DNA of 64,000 nt from assembly GCF_028858725.1 (NCBI RefSeq), contig NC_084763.1, positions 49,670,152-49,734,151 on the forward strand, read 5' to 3'. The notes below the pieces were generated by a model. It had not been told where the DNA came from and did no database searches. It worked only from the letters and a program-made list of their open reading frames with translations. Of the stretch, positions 1-15,089 are shown piece after piece. The position numbers and the translations under genes were made by a program. This DNA comes from Colius striatus (Eukaryota; Chordata; Aves; Coliiformes; Coliidae). How positions within the stretch are numbered: position 1 is the first letter of the stretch; each line of letters opens with the position of its first letter.

Positions 1-3000
1 GGGGTTGCCTGAATCTGACTTGCTTTTATTCCCTCTCCAGCCCTTGCAGCCTATGCCCAAGAGACATTACTCCACATCACCCCACCTCAAATCCCAACTC
101 TGTGTCACCATGACCTCCACCACCTTTGTATTCCACACCCTCTAGGACCCCTCTGGTGCCCTTCACTCTCCTCCTGCACACTGTCTCCTTCCCACACCAA
201 GGGTGCATGAGGAGCTGCAGGACAAGTCAGCAGCCATGTCTTGTACATTCAATGTTGGACAGATGCATGTGTTTCAACCTTTTAGAAGTGTAGGCCACAT
301 TTGACCCCAGCTGGTCCTTCAGACTGATCCTGGTGTCCCCGCACAGCTACCTACAACTTCCCAAATGTATAAGAAAGGCCGTTGTCTGCCATCTCCATCT
401 CATCCACTCCTGGCAATAACTGTTGACAAAGATTTTCCAAAGGACTGTACCAACATGCTGCCTGCCCTTACTCTGTGCCAACGCAGGTCACCTTCACTCC
501 GTGTGTAAAGGAAGAAAGGAGTCAAGAGAAGTAGAAGAAAGCTCCATGTTGAATACCCCAAGGTAGTGTCCACTCAGTGATACGTCTAAGCTAGAAAGAC
601 ATGTCATAGATGTCAAATTTGCTGAATGTAATGGCTACGTGCTTGCATTAATGGTTAATAACCTATGCCAAGGTTTTCACATGCAGGTGATTTTGCATGT
701 TGTTGTTCTTACTTGCTGTGCAGGACATACCACTCACTGCTTTGGAGGCCTGCTTTGAGGATGAGAGGTACGTCCTCTCTGAAAAATCAGGCTGACACCA
801 AAATGAGTTTCTCCCAACATTCTTTTTTGCAAATTTTTACCTGGCTTTAATAATCCTGACAGGCATGATGTACACCTGTGAAAAAAAAAGCTAGAGCTGT
901 CTCTTCATAGCCAGGACATATCTTAGCATCATTCATGTCAATACTCTTGTTTGGAGCAGCAGAAACAAGTCAATGAATCGTGTGCATTGAGCACCAAGAC
1001 ACCAGTGAGGTCTCTAAAAGCATCATCAGGAGAAACCTGTAGTGTCCTGCGAATGCATGAATAAAGCAGAAAGCCTGACACCACTCACCTCCCAGAGGAA
1101 TTTCACCTATTTACATTGACATTTGGGTCATCTCACTTACAAAGGCACATATCCGACAACAGGCAACAAAATAAGCAGATGATTTTCAAAGAGAATAATT
1201 GCAAGTAAAACTTGTTAGCCAGGGTGATGATTTCTCATCCAGAGTATTTTTGACAAGAGGAAAAGGCCCATCTTCCACAGACTGTTGCCTCCTTAGAATC
1301 TGCCCTGGCAGTTACGACCTGCCTCTCAAACACTCCTGTGTTTTGAATCCAAGCAAAAGCTTTGGCAGCTGTAAACCTAGTACAGGCTCGTTTTAAATGA
1401 TGAGAGGAAACAGGCTGACAGTGAGCTGATTAGAAAGCTCTTAGAGCCCTCTCGGCTGAGTGGGGAGAAAAGGACAACTTTCTTCATGTGCTGCCAGAGA
1501 GGAGACATGGGGGCACCTGGAGCCCGGCTTGCTGTCCTCAGTGAAACTGTGAGGATGTGGGAAAAGACTGTTTCAGAGAGGCTGAACTGCCCTCGCCAGT
1601 CTACCCCTTCCTGACAGCCCCTGCTCTGAAGATAACAGGGGAGGAAATAACAAAACACTGTAGTAAAGACTCGATGAATTTAAAGCAACAACTGCAAGCT
1701 GTTTCCTGGCCCCAGTCTTATCTGGAGTCCCAGAAAATAACCCTTTCTCTGTGGTCAATAAATAACCCGTTCTGTTTGGGGTAAAATATCTGGATGAATT
1801 TCTGCCACTGAGGGCTGAGTAGCAGGATGTGCTTTCCACAAAGAGTAGGGCCACAAAGAGCTGTGCTTTGGAGTGGAGAGGAAAGGCTCTGCAGAGTCCT
1901 CTCACCAGGAGTACGTGACTTCAGTCAATGCTATTTAAGTGCATTGTAGAAAATGAAAAGGCGGAGCTAGGAGGGGAAGAAAGGGTTAAAAGCATGGGCT
2001 AAAAAAGACATGTAGGTTATTGAATGGGCAAAACAACAAGCAGCAAAAATAATTCAGCCAAAAAATAAAAATAAATACGGGAGGAAATGACTTCATCACA
2101 ACCCACACTGCGTTATCACTGCAAAGCTCTGGGAGCTGCTTTTAGTTTCCAAAATGGCAGCCGATAGCTGATTTTAACACAAGGTCATCAGGGCAGCGAG
2201 GAGACAGGAGGGAGGCTCAGAGAAGGGAAGAACAGAAGATGCACCATAGCAGTAAGGGCCTAAGGCCACAGGCAACCTCACAGCTACACATGCTGATCAG
2301 CAGCACTGACTTCAAGGGCAGGCGGCCCTCTTCAATACCACCTGCAATGAGGCCCTAAAACCCATCTGAGCAGAAGAAGATGTGTTCTAGCTCAGATATC
2401 TTCTCTGGTCTGTTGCCCAGTGGTGCCTCTCCTTATCCCACTTCAGACTTCAGGCTCTAAACCACACATTTCAGCAGAAAGCCATCAATTGCTGCTCTGC
2501 AGCAGTAGCCCAGCCTCAGTTCGAGGGCAGCAGTTCCCCATGGCAGCACATCTAAAGACAATTTGGGTTAGTTTTACATTTTCATTAGGATTTTTATCCA
2601 TCTTTAAGAATACAGTGAAACTTGTGTGAGTCCACCACGTTACATCCCTACTTGTCTTCAAGGACCACCCCTAGGGTATCCTCAAATTTACTAGCTGCAG
2701 CTCTACTCTAACCCTGCAAGTAAACAACCTCTGTGAAGCAATCAACATTTTGCTAGTCCCCTGAGTGGTCAAGAAGGCAATTTACACTGCAGTTCATTCC
2801 TGCTACCTTCATAAAGAAAAAAAAACAGAAGAACTCTCCCCCTCCCCGTTCTCATGCAACTACAAAACCAGTGAGGCAAGATACAGATCAGTTGGATGGT
2901 GGTACCTATTAAACCAATCACCTTAGATGTCAGTTTATTTTGGGGTTGGAATTTTTTTTTCCTATATATAGTGAAATACCTGGGAGCAATAGTCATAAAA

Positions 3001-5611
3001 TCTTTCATTGAGTTTCCTGGGGTCTGAAAGAGGAATACCATCTGCAGTAGCTGTGCTTAGAGCACCCTCCAGTTATGGCTCCATCTATAACTGCTGTAGT
3101 TTGTCCAAAGCAGACACTGAAGCAGTCCCTGAACTTGAGCAATGCTGATGTCGCGGCTCAGCAGCCAAGCTCCATGTTGGACCAGGCCATGGTCTGCTTT
3201 ACTTCTCCCTTGCTTTAATCAAGGGAGATAAGTAATGCTCACCTTAGCATTCCCCAACCCTTTTTATTTTTCTCATTGTCTCTTTTAAACTCTGCATCAG
3301 ATGGAGACAACTGTTTCCACACCAGCCCAAAGCAGACGGGAAGCAGATAAGGAAGGAGCGAGGCCGGGTGCAGAACCAACAGCCTGCCAGTCTCCAAGCC
3401 CCACTGTCACCTCTCTGGGATGGTGGCAGTGGCTTGGCCATGTTTGGGGGCAAAGGTGACAGCAACAAGGTGTCCTGTTACCGAGGCACAAGACTGCCCT
3501 TTCCAAGACAAGAAGAAGCACTACCAGTGCCTTCTGCTAAGTGTCACAGAGAGGGTAAGCAAAGAGAACACAGCGACACAGCTGTGCCTGATAGCAGTGA
3601 TGTGTTTTCTTGTCCCTTCTCCTAATTTGGCTCTTTCTATATCACGTCCTTACAATATCATCAGAGAAATCTTATCATACTGTTGTTGAAACACAGCTCT
3701 ATATTAAGCAGGGATCTTGGAAGAAGCCGAAGAGGGGGAGAGGATTCATTAGTGCAGACAGACACATTTTTGCGGAGGCAGCTGACAAGTTCTCCAGAAA
3801 GCATCCGGAGCTTTCTTGGTATTCCCAGTTCAGCCTCCATGCCTCCAGCTGACTTCCCATAAAAACACTGAAGGGTCTTTGATCTCAGGGTACTTGTCCT
3901 TATGAGAAGAGGAGGGGTAAAGTCGCAGAGGTTGGGTGAACACTTGACAGTAGTTCCTGCAGCTCCGTAGACCCCAGCTTGCCTTTGAGGTCCTGTGCCA
4001 GAGATCGCAGATTTGGTTTGATCAGTCATGAGTTGAAAAGGCAGAGCAGAGCCACTCGGGTCAAATCAGATACATAACTCTGCTTGCCTTTTTTGGAATG
4101 TGGGGAAGTTAAGTAAAAATTAGGATTATAGGAAAGAACAACAGCAAAAAAAAAAGACTAATGAGAGATTACATATTGAAAGCATCAGCCTCCCTGTTAC
4201 ACATCATCTGCGTTAATGGCTCAGCTTGTTTCCCAGTTCAGCCTCATCAAATTTCCTTGAAGTGGCAAAAAAATTAAAAGCTAAGTGTTTCACTAGAACA
4301 CACTATATTCCCTGCTTTACAGCCAACACATATAGTGCAGCTTTTACATTCTACAATCTATTATTTTTGCTGATGTTAGAACAGAGCTCCAACCCTGGAG
4401 GGGATAAAAACTAGTCCAAATGGTAACAGCTTAAATGGCACTAAAAATAAACAAATGTTCAGATAGATATTCTTTACTTACATGTCTGACAAAAATTCCT
4501 CTGTGAGGAAAGGATTTCAGGCTGTAAAAGAGGAGCCACATCTTTCCTCGTTCCTGCCTTCCCATTGACTCAGTGCATATGGAGCATTCATGTAATAGCA
4601 TTTCCCAGAAGACGCCAAACTTATCCTAAAATGCCACGGAATCAAAAGGATGGATTCCCCTCCTGCTTACCTCTGCCAGAACATCCCTCATGTTAACAGC
4701 TCTCTGCAGATATATATAAACAAAAGTAAAACAAACTATCATCCTGGCTGTAAGAAAGAGCAAGAGCTTTTCTGTGCATTGGGTCTTGCTATTATCAAAA
4801 GCATGGCAGTTGTTGTGGAGAAGGAAACCAGCCATTGAGAATCTAAGCTGTGGTCTGAGTAAATAATTTGAGGCAGGACACATAAACTGAGAAACGTTTA
4901 GCTGAGAAATGTATAGGCTCCCCCTCATCAGCACTTCTCTCAGGAAGGGGTGACAAAATGCTGACACCAGGTACTTAGAAACAAAAGCAGAATGCTGCAA
5001 ATAGAAACCTGTAGGCAGTAGATAGTGCACAATAGACTTTATTGTCTATTAGCTAGGAGCTAGAAGAATAGACTGTATAAAGAGGAGCAATAACCTGGTG
5101 ATGGACAACATCTCAAAAGTTCATTCCAGAGATAATATCCCAGGTTATTTGAAAAAGCTTCCTGGAAGGTGGGGTGGTAATCTCTCCTGAGCAGACATTT
5201 CTAGTAAATACAGGCCTTCCTGGACCAGGTTCCACAACAGCTCTGCAAAGGACATCACTCTCAGGTGTCTCAATGAATCTCCTTCCAGGGCAAGTGCAAT
5301 CCGGGGACTGACTGCGGAGAGACAATTCACAATGTGATTGGTAACTCAGATGAATATGAAGACAGGGAAAAGCAACTGAGTCTCAGAAAACAGATTAATT
5401 TGCAGAAAGGACAAGTAACTATTAACTCATCCGTTTAAAAGAAGAAAGGAAGTGGTAAGGTAGAGTGGCTGTGGGGTCTGAGGGAGAAGGTTGCAACAGG
5501 AAACTGCTAAAAATTTGATACCAGGTGTCTGTGCTTTAGGTGTCCCCATGTTGTGAGGAATGGAAATCCTAGAGCCACTTGAGTGACAGGAGGAAGAAGA
5601 GGCAGATAGAA

Positions 5612-5657
5612 AAGTTGACATATTTACTGACAGAAAAGGTGACATGTTTACTGGGAG
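5612..5657. repeat. Imperfect 24-bp tandem duplication
   Basis: AAGTTGACATATTTACTGAC is followed 24 bp later by AAGGTGACATGTTTACTGGG. The copies differ at a few positions, so the duplication is older. Confidence 0.75.
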
Positions 5658-7584
5658 ATATATTTCACGACCAGATTGTCAAATATAAGGTATAAGCTTT
5701 GCTCATACCTTTCGCCACAGACAAAGGGAAGTAATTAATTCAACAATTTCTGTGGTGATCATTACTTCAAGATTTATTCCATGGCCATGTGCCAAGCACA
5801 CTCCTGATACAAACCCCAGAGTTACATACCCATGCACACGCACGGGCACGCACACCGCTACACGTGGAGATATCCCATCGGTGGCACTAAAGAGCTTATG
5901 AAAACAGTTAGTCATTTTTTTGCCTGGAACTAAACCCAAATCTGTCAGGTGAAAAGACAATCAAAAACATCATAATGCTGAGGAAACATCTGTCTGCTGA
6001 GAAGGCACCGCCTGCCCTGACGATGAGCAGTGGTACGAGGAGGTGCGGAGGGCTGAGGTCACGAGCCACCTCACTTGACTTATATTTTCTCTTCCTTATT
6101 GCCCTGGAACACTAAACATGAATAACTGTATGTACAGTGCTCTACATACTCCATCGGGATTTTACATCCATGAGGAAACAGAAAGATAGCTAAAAATGAG
6201 AAGGCACAAGGTAGTTATTCTGGAGTTCCACCAAAAAAATCATTATTCAGCATGGGAAAGTGGCTTTGGTGTTTGGTGGAAGTGACACATCGGAGCTGAG
6301 AGGAGCTGTGGCTTCCAGGTAGGTTATAAAGAAATATGGTCAGCAATGAATGGATCTTCAGTTTATCACAGGCAATGGGAGAAATGGTTCATCTGAAATT
6401 CATAAGGCTTGGAAGACCCTCAACTGAAACCGAGGCCTTTCAGAGTCTATTTTCCAGTGGTCCAAAAAACATAAAAGCAAAAAAAAAAGCCCCTTGCAGA
6501 ATAGGCAATGGGACAAGAAAATGCTAAAGAGCAGCGAAGGGAAAGCTTGCACCAAAAGAAACGGGCAAGTTTTATTTTTGGCTGTGTGTTACATTGTAGA
6601 AAGCAAACACTACATAATGAACGCACTAGTGCTCCAAAAACCACATCTCAGAGATACCATTAGCTCAGGACATTCACAGCATATATGAGCTGAAAAAGAC
6701 AAATATATACTTTGTGTAATCATGGTCCGAGTAAAGACTGCAGGGACCATTACCACACCAAAAGGATAACCCAGCCAACCACAGTCTCGTAGGTTATAAA
6801 AAACTGCATTCAAGAAAGTCAGTTAGGCTCCACAGAGCTCTTGAAAAGACAGAAATGACAGGAAAGCAGAAGCATTTCTAACTGAATGGCCAAATCCTGC
6901 CCCGCCAGTCACACAGCGCTGTGTGAGCTATGCCTAATTATCTGAGGACAGAAACATAAAGAACAAGAAAATAATGCTGTTTAAAGCCAGTAATTGTTTC
7001 CTATGGTTTCACAGAGCTATGCTGAATAAAATGCATTTGTTATATTATGACAGTGGGTCACAGAGACCATACTGAGGAAGGAAAATGCAGGAAGATTACA
7101 CGTTGCAAGAAGACATAGCTGCAATAAAGATGAACATAAAAAGGAAAACTGAACAGACATCTAGAATTTCTAAATTACCCTTGGCCCAAATGCCTGGCTT
7201 ACCACTGAAATAGTATAATTATAAAGCTGGCGTAAAACAGGACATGGATCTAGTTACTAATTTCTTACTAGCAATAGCAGCAAAACAGTTTCTGCCAGTA
7301 GCGGCTCTCTTGACAAAAACCTTGTGTCTTCTACATGATGTGACCTATAGGGAAAACTGGTTTTAATCAGGCAAATCTATAAATGGTATGCAGTTGTGGT
7401 CGCTCCTCTCAAATGTCAAAAGGAACAGAGGAGAAAGTGGGGGAAAGGGAGAAAGGATCTTGACTGCACTTTCTGGTTTAACACTTTGCTTTCTCTGAAA
7501 TGCATGGTGGAATTGGTAGTTTTGGGAGACAGCCTTTGTTATATAGGCCAGGGATGGCAGTAGTGTCACCTTGCAAACCTGGTG

Positions 7585-7630
7585 GAAAAAAAAACAAACC
7601 CAAAAACAAACAAACAAACAAACAAAAAAA
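7585..7630. repeat. (CAAA)n simple repeat
   Basis: A-rich stretch with several tandem CAAA units. It has no coding meaning, although a low-complexity open frame crosses it. Confidence 0.9.
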
Positions 7631-10600
7631 TCCCAAACAACACTTCCAAGTAGTATTGTTTTAGTCCATGTGCTCTGTTTAAGTTTTGACTGTGAATACA
7701 GAGGTCTTCTCATGGCTGCAGGTCTGAACTCAGTCACTTCAATCTCTGTTTTCCAACACACGCTGAAGCCTAAGAATGTGAGCTACACCACTAAAGTCAA
7801 CGGCACAACTCCTATGCCAAAATGTTGAACATGTGTTCAGGTGTCTCATTGGATTTGTCCAAAGAGCTTGGATAGAAAATAATCCTAAATAGTTTTCTTT
7901 CTCTGTGGTAGCCATCCATGAAACAGCACTCAGCAGAATGACATCAATGAAGTAACATTTAAATGTCTTACATTATATCGTAGCCTATACACAGCTTAAG
8001 GTCATGTAGAGATTTCTGTCTAACTTTTTTACCAGTGAAAAATTGTCTTCAACATAACTGGACTTTTTTTTTTTGCCATGTTTCTGCTCTCTGCTGAGAT
8101 GTTTGAGCTTTTGACAAAAATCTGAACCCCTGAACACCTACTAACTGGACTGCACTGAAAGGCATACAGATTGTGGTTAGAAAAGCCTTCTAATCTTCTG
8201 ATGAAAAGACAACATTTTGTGCAGAGCTAAATCCCACTGATAACACTATTGGATTGAACACATTTCCTCAGGCAACAAATGGTAGTCAGATTAGTATTAG
8301 AAAGGTATAGCCTCCTTCACATCAACCGACACAGGTTTTGCAAACCCTTGATCTCTGCTGTTTGTGTTTAGAATGTTGTTTATGTGTATGGATGCAGACT
8401 GTATGCACATACATTTCCCCGTTATTCTGCTTTGGGTACTCTGAGGGCCCTCAGCATGCCCAAGAGCTGCCAAGGTACTTAAGCATTTATGACCTGTGAT
8501 TCAGAGTGGGTCTGAAGGTCATTAGAGGCTGGGCGAGGAAGTGGTTCACGCGACAACCAGTTTCCCATGATTGATTGTTGTGCTGTAAAATGTTATGAAA
8601 CCTCCCTGTTAACTCTTTCTCTCTGCACAAGGCCTACAAGTGGGACTGAAAGCCATGAGGAGCAGCTGTGTTGGAGCACGGGCAGAGACAGCACTTGTCC
8701 GTCTGGCTTTTCCAAATGGTTTTCTGAGTAACGTCACAACACTGCTGTAATGTTGAAAAAAGGTCACCAAGGCTGACAGATAATGATTTTCAAAAGCAAA
8801 CAAAACCCAGGAGTTGAAGAAATGCTTTTGCTCTTAAAAAAAAAGTCTATATGCCATGCAATAAAAGAGATCATTGAACTGTGCTTTGCTGGGTGATGAT
8901 ATCTTGCCAGGCTCATGGACAAAGGTGATTCATGACTACCTCCTCCCTCCTGAAGACACCAAAACAAGCAGGGGGCATTGTAGAGATCCATACCCCATAC
9001 TGCCTGTATGACCCATCCAACTCTGGGTAGAGTTACCATTTTGCCAGCACAAACAATATCTTCTAGATATTAGTGGCAGAGCCTTACCCCAGTGGTGCCC
9101 ATGTGCTTGCAGGTTGAGACTGTCCATTTACACTGCACCAAATCCCATATCATTCTTTCTTCCAGAAACCTCTCAGCCTGTAACAGACATGCATCCATAA
9201 AGCAACAACAACAAAAGACCAGAAGTGCACTGTAGTGTAATCAAAGACATTTGAGTTTTGTCAACACAATAAATACAGCTGTTTGCATGACCAAGAAAAA
9301 GAGGAAGAAGGAAAAAAAGGATCTGGAATAAGTCTCAAGTATTTCCAAGAAAGACCTGCTTGGCCATTCCTCTCTAATATCTGCCCGAAAACAGAGAAAC
9401 AGGCAACTCCACAATAACTCCTGAACAGGAGCACAAACAGTAGATTAAGGGCTTGTTTCCTTTATATAGCATTGATCCCTTAATTCTTACTACAGTGCTC
9501 TATTGATAAATCCTATCACACACCTACAGAGAAGCAGCTTAACCCTTTACTGATCCCACTGCAGATTCCTGTCCACCATCAGGCACAGTACCAAAGGAAT
9601 GATTGCGATTTCCCAAAGAACAAGCTTCTTTGGGCATAAAGCAGCAGAATCTAATCTTCAATACAGACCTCCCAGATGGTATCTGCTCCTTCTCATGAGC
9701 TCAATTCTCAAGTTTGCAGTCTGTATAAAAAAAAGGAGACTTTTCACTCATTTGTTTGCCCAGAGATGTCATTCACATCATTGCAAAGACCAGGCTGGGA
9801 GTCTTCAAAGGGAAAGGTTTGTTTAAGCAAAAAGACATATTATTTTTTTTGTCTGATGCTTTGAGATAAAGTGATTGACATTTTTGGCTTCTGCTTAAAG
9901 TGGAACTTCAAATCAGGGAAAGAAGACTCTAGAAAACAAACTTCAAATTACCTATTTCTGAAAGGTCTTCTTTTTATTTATTAAACAAAAGTAACTTTTT
10001 AATGTTATACAAGCGCAGGGTGGAGTCATTCTATAGACCAGTTAAACCAATCAAATGAAAAAATACTTTCAGCCAAAGTTGGAAAGTAAATTCAATTCAC
10101 CAAGAAAAGTTTGTTTCCACAGGCTTTGAGACTTTTATAAGTTACATTCAACCTTCTCTCTTCAATTACTATAGACATAAATTACACAGTAAGCTAAAAT
10201 ACGTAGTCCTTTTTTTAGAGCAAAATGCTGGGGTTAGTTCTCTTGGTTGCTGCTGAAGAATAAATTGTATCATTATAGCCTTCTCCTGGGTCTTGTTATT
10301 CTGACTTTTTGACTCTTGCTAGTTGCAGTCTATACAATGTACAACTGTATTTGTTCATAAAGAATGCTTTGGTTCCTTTTGACTTTTTCCTTTCCACTTC
10401 TTAATGGTTTACATGTAGAAGCAAAGCTTTTGAAAAATTACCTAACACATAATATGTTTAATGAGTACATTTAAACATACTTTAGCTACAAATCTTATCA
10501 GCTGATTATTTAACCTTTGTGGATAGGCTAAATATTTTCTTCAATGCTTAAATAAATATGATACATGGTTCCCGTGGAAAGCCTAATGAGAAGGAAGTTG

Positions 10601-13600
10601 TTTTTAAACTTAAGTCAAGACTTTTCCTTTCATTTATTTTATCAGGGTTTTTTTTTCCCAAGTGATCAAAGCAAGCAGTTCATATGGCAGATCTAAATTG
10701 CTAAAAGAAAAATTAAGTACTAAAATATTAATTCTGCTTCACTGTGTTTGGGGGATGGGAGTTGCCTGCCATCTGGTAGGACAGGCAAGAATTCGCTGCG
10801 TACTACAAAGCACATGGCGTGAGGCGAGAAGTCAAAATCCTGTTGTCCCTCAAGGTGGCTTTAAAAAATGAAAATGAAGGTTTGTGCATGGCTTCCAAAT
10901 TTCAATAACATTAAAATATGTATGCAAAATGCCTAGCAGTTGCTCTGGCTCCCCTGGACGCTTTATGATCAAAGTCTCACTTGCAATGGCCTGAGCGCCT
11001 GGGAGTGGGCAACCAGCTTTGTCAGGGTCATGTGAAAGGTGTGTGTGCACATGTGGTCACATAACAGACATGGGCTGCAGTGTTTTCAGACACTTCAGAT
11101 ACAGCATGAGATGACAGCATCCCTTCTAGTCCACTGCCCCAGCCTGGAGCAGTGCATTGGTGCTCTACAGACACGAGACACAGGCACTGCAAGGTAAGGA
11201 GCTGGCTCAGAGCATTTTCTGCCCGGCATGTGAGACTTAAGTATGAATAACAAATGTGCTCACACATGTGCTACATCACATATATGCACATAACACTTGC
11301 AGCAGTAAGAGAGAAGAGGACCAGGGCCAGTCAGAGCGGGAGGCTCCCTTAGGGCACAGGTCCTTTGATTGGGGGTTCCTAGTCCTGATCTACAGTGCAG
11401 CAGCGTGAACTATCAAAATCATCCATGTCACGGATCTTCCTCTCTTCTTGAAACCAAACCAAAACACACACACAGAGAAATCACCAAAGAAACATGCAGG
11501 AGAAAACTTGGGGTTTGTTCTGGGGTGGAATGAAGGAGAATGTGAAAACACATTGACGTCATGAAAGAAAGAAGTTGAATAGGTCAAGAAGCAGAGATGT
11601 GAGCTTAAGGAAATGGCAAGGCACACAAGAAAAGATAAGGGAGATTGTATAAATAAGCAAGCACACAGAAAGAAGCTGAGAGTGCTGTGAACAAAGCTTT
11701 ACTCTTGAGCTGGGGTTTGCAGTCCTTTTCCAGTCTGAAAGTCCCTAGAAGGTTTCAAAGGGGGAGTGGATTCCTTTAGAAATTTCACGTAAGGACATTG
11801 CTGTACAACATCCATGAACTTGTTTTCCTCTGTTGCCTTTTGTAGATAGAGCAGAGGGGACTCACAAGCATCCCCATTCTTTCCCCAAGTTCACAGACCC
11901 TCGGCTCAAAGTAATCCTACTTCTGTAATTAAAAATTAAAATAAGCACATCAGCAAAAAGGAAAATAAATAGTACAAGTGAGGCTGGCTTAGCATGCCTT
12001 TTGTACCCCAATCTGTTCAGAGCAGAGAAAACAGAGAGGTAGCTGGAGCAGTATTAGTTTAGTTGTTGCTGGCAGCATGTGTCACCACAGCTCAGCAGCT
12101 GAAAGTTAATAAGTGTAGTTGCAGAGTTCTAATTGCTGTTCTTAACTCCTGAGTGCAAACTTCGTCTACTCACAGGGAACTTTCTCTTCACTGCTGGAGA
12201 CAGTTGTTAGAGGCACATAACAATCATGGAATAGGTTTGTAGTTTTTCCACCGTGGTTGCTTTTATTTGCAGTGACATTTGTTAGATCATGTAGTTAGAA
12301 CCACAATAATTTTTACATCCTGTGTGCCAAAAGTAGATACATGCATTGAACCTGAAGCTAGGATGGTAGTGCCCCAATCAGCATCAAACTAATATACTCA
12401 CTGTGCTTTGTCATTACACTGAACTTCATCCAAGGAGGTAAATTAGAAGCAATTCATGATTATTTATATGGATCAGATATATATAATGGCACCAGAAAAG
12501 TCAGCACAGGCTCTACAAACTCACCAGTGTCACTCACATTATGTTGGTAGTTTTCTTGTCCCTATGTGTGCTTCCATATCTGCTACTCGTTGCATTAGCT
12601 TAAGTCTGCTTCATAGACAATCCAAAGGAAATACAAATATGATAGTCTAATTGACACTACCTGACTTATAAAGCATAATGAGGTGCAGAAGTGATTAGCG
12701 GGCAGTATTCTGGGCCTCACATCAGTACTTCTTGATGTTCACCCACAGGACAACAAGCCCTTCATGTGCCCTCGGGAAGGACTGTCAAACTGGAAGTACA
12801 TACCAAAATCCACCCTTCAGTGAGCTTGCAGGCTCCATAGAAGCAACACACTATGCTTCAGGTATATAGAAATTGACATCATGGCCTTAGCAGTGCTGGG
12901 GTGGGAATTGGGCAGCAGATTTTCATCGGCTATAATTCAAGACAACACAGGCTGAAAAGTTGTCCCCTTGCCGGCTACAAAGAAAAGATTGTACATACTA
13001 TAAGTGTCACCCAGGCTCAATGGAGTAAATCCTTGGTTTAGAATGATTTTGAGGGAAGGAATAACTAAAAACATAATCACAAAGTAAACTAGAATAAAAT
13101 GAAACGTAACTCTAACAAAGGCAACTTCTGCCTGTCTACCAGAATAGTCTTATCTGATTTTACAGACAAAGGAAGTATGGGAAGATGTCATTTATCTGGG
13201 CTAGAATAAAGCATTTGATACCCTGCCAGATGGAAACTATTAGTTCAAGTAGAGAAAGTGGGGATTAAGATAAGAATTGCAAAGTAGTTAAGGAATTGGC
13301 TAAAGGGGAGGTGACAATGGGTTGAGCTGAAAGGAAGAAAATCACCAGCAGTGTTTTGCAAGAGTCAGTATGAATCCTGTTTATTTCCTTAATCATTCTG
13401 CCACAAAAGAGCGCCTAATGAAACTTTCTGATGGCTGGGGAGCCTTGTCCATGCTGACAAACAGTAGGATTTTACCTAAGAAGAGACAAATATTCTTCAG
13501 AAACGACAGACATGGAGGGAAATTTTACTATATAAGACAAAAGGGTGTGCACTTAAGAAATCGTGAGTAGGAACTTGTGCTAACCATGTATGTGATGACA

Positions 13601-15065
13601 AGCCAGCAATGTGGCTTGACCACTAGAAAAGGTGAATGCTGTATAGCATGAAGTATTTCCACTACAGGAAGGGAAGTATTGCTGAAATCAATAAATGCCA
13701 GGCACTGGCAGGACTTCATCATGAAAATGATGCCCAGTTTGGATCACCAAGGCTATGTGTGTGCTACTAAAAGAAAACATGCCAGGGTCTGCTCTCTGTC
13801 TTGGAGGCCAAGCAGAGTGGCACAGAGCATGTCTAAACCTCTAAATCCTCATATCTCCTTCAAAGACTCAAGTTCAAACTGCCTGTTAGGAGCAGTCCCT
13901 GGCCTTTGCTAGCTCCCAGATTAAGCCCAAAAATTGCCTGAGAGAGTGCTAATTAATATGGGCAAAAAACATGCAGACACTAAATCGTGCAGGTGTCCTT
14001 GGCCCAACTTCTTGCTTTGGTTAATCTTCTGAAGTTGGTTTACCTCTGTGTGCCCAGAATTTGTGCTGGATTAATGCACACTGAAGAGGAAAGATACTAG
14101 GCTGAGGGGGAAACTGGACATCACCTTATGAAAGGAAATAAGAAGCATTTGTACCATCTAGAAACACAGAGATTGAGGAAGAATAAAAACTAGGGGAGAA
14201 ATATTTAAACCAAAAGACAACACTTGCTGGGAGTAGATGAAGAGAGTCATAACAAGCTTATCCATTCATCCAGCAGAGCTGAGGGCTGGAGCAGCCTCCC
14301 AGGGGAAACAGATTTTAATTTTTAGGAACTTGCAAAGTTCTCTGTAGCAGATATCCACAGCAATCCAAAGAAATATAAAGGTGATGCACGTTGTGATATG
14401 TTACAGTCTTGCATGGTTTGAACTCTAATTGCCTCCCTCCAATTTTGATACGTGCACAAAACAAGTTACCAGCTAGAAACCCTGGTAGATGTCTCAGAGA
14501 CTGCTGAGAGGAGTGAGGGTAAACAAATATATGTTCATTCTGCCCACTTCTGAGTGGGTATGTTTGTACCTATCCTGTGCCACTTCTTTACCTAGACAGA
14601 GACCATTGCAAGGAGAAGTACTAGAAAGCAGGTCTTAACAAGAAAATCCACAAAAGCTTTGGTTGTGCCTTGTTGACTTTCTTCAGCCAGGCTAATTTCA
14701 CTAAAGAGCAATTATATAGAAAAGGGGCCTAGGGAAGCTTATCTTCTTCAGGAAGCATAGCACACATTTTTTATGAATCTCTCAATGGTAAGTCTAAAAC
14801 CAGACAAAGATAAAGAGGAGTGGGGGAAACTGTACCTAATGGCTCACACATTAATTCCAGCTTTGTCTTGTTTCACTTATACATAGATACAGCTGCATAA
14901 TCTACTCCTAAACTAAACTGAGACTCTCCTGACATTTGTAGAGGTCATAACCATCAGTTATTCCCATATCATAATTTAAAGTAGCTGTAAGCCTCTTGTG
15001 GGATGAAATTTGTCTATTATCCCTTGCTAAGCTAGCAAACTGAGTTTCCAAGTGATGCTTAATCA

Positions 15066-15089
15066 TTCCATATATGAAAATATATGGAA
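15066..15089. repeat. Inverted repeat, 10-bp arms with a 4-base spacer
   Basis: TTCCATATAT and ATATATGGAA flank GAAA. The arms are perfectly complementary. AT-rich hairpins of this size are common in intergenic DNA. Confidence 0.85.
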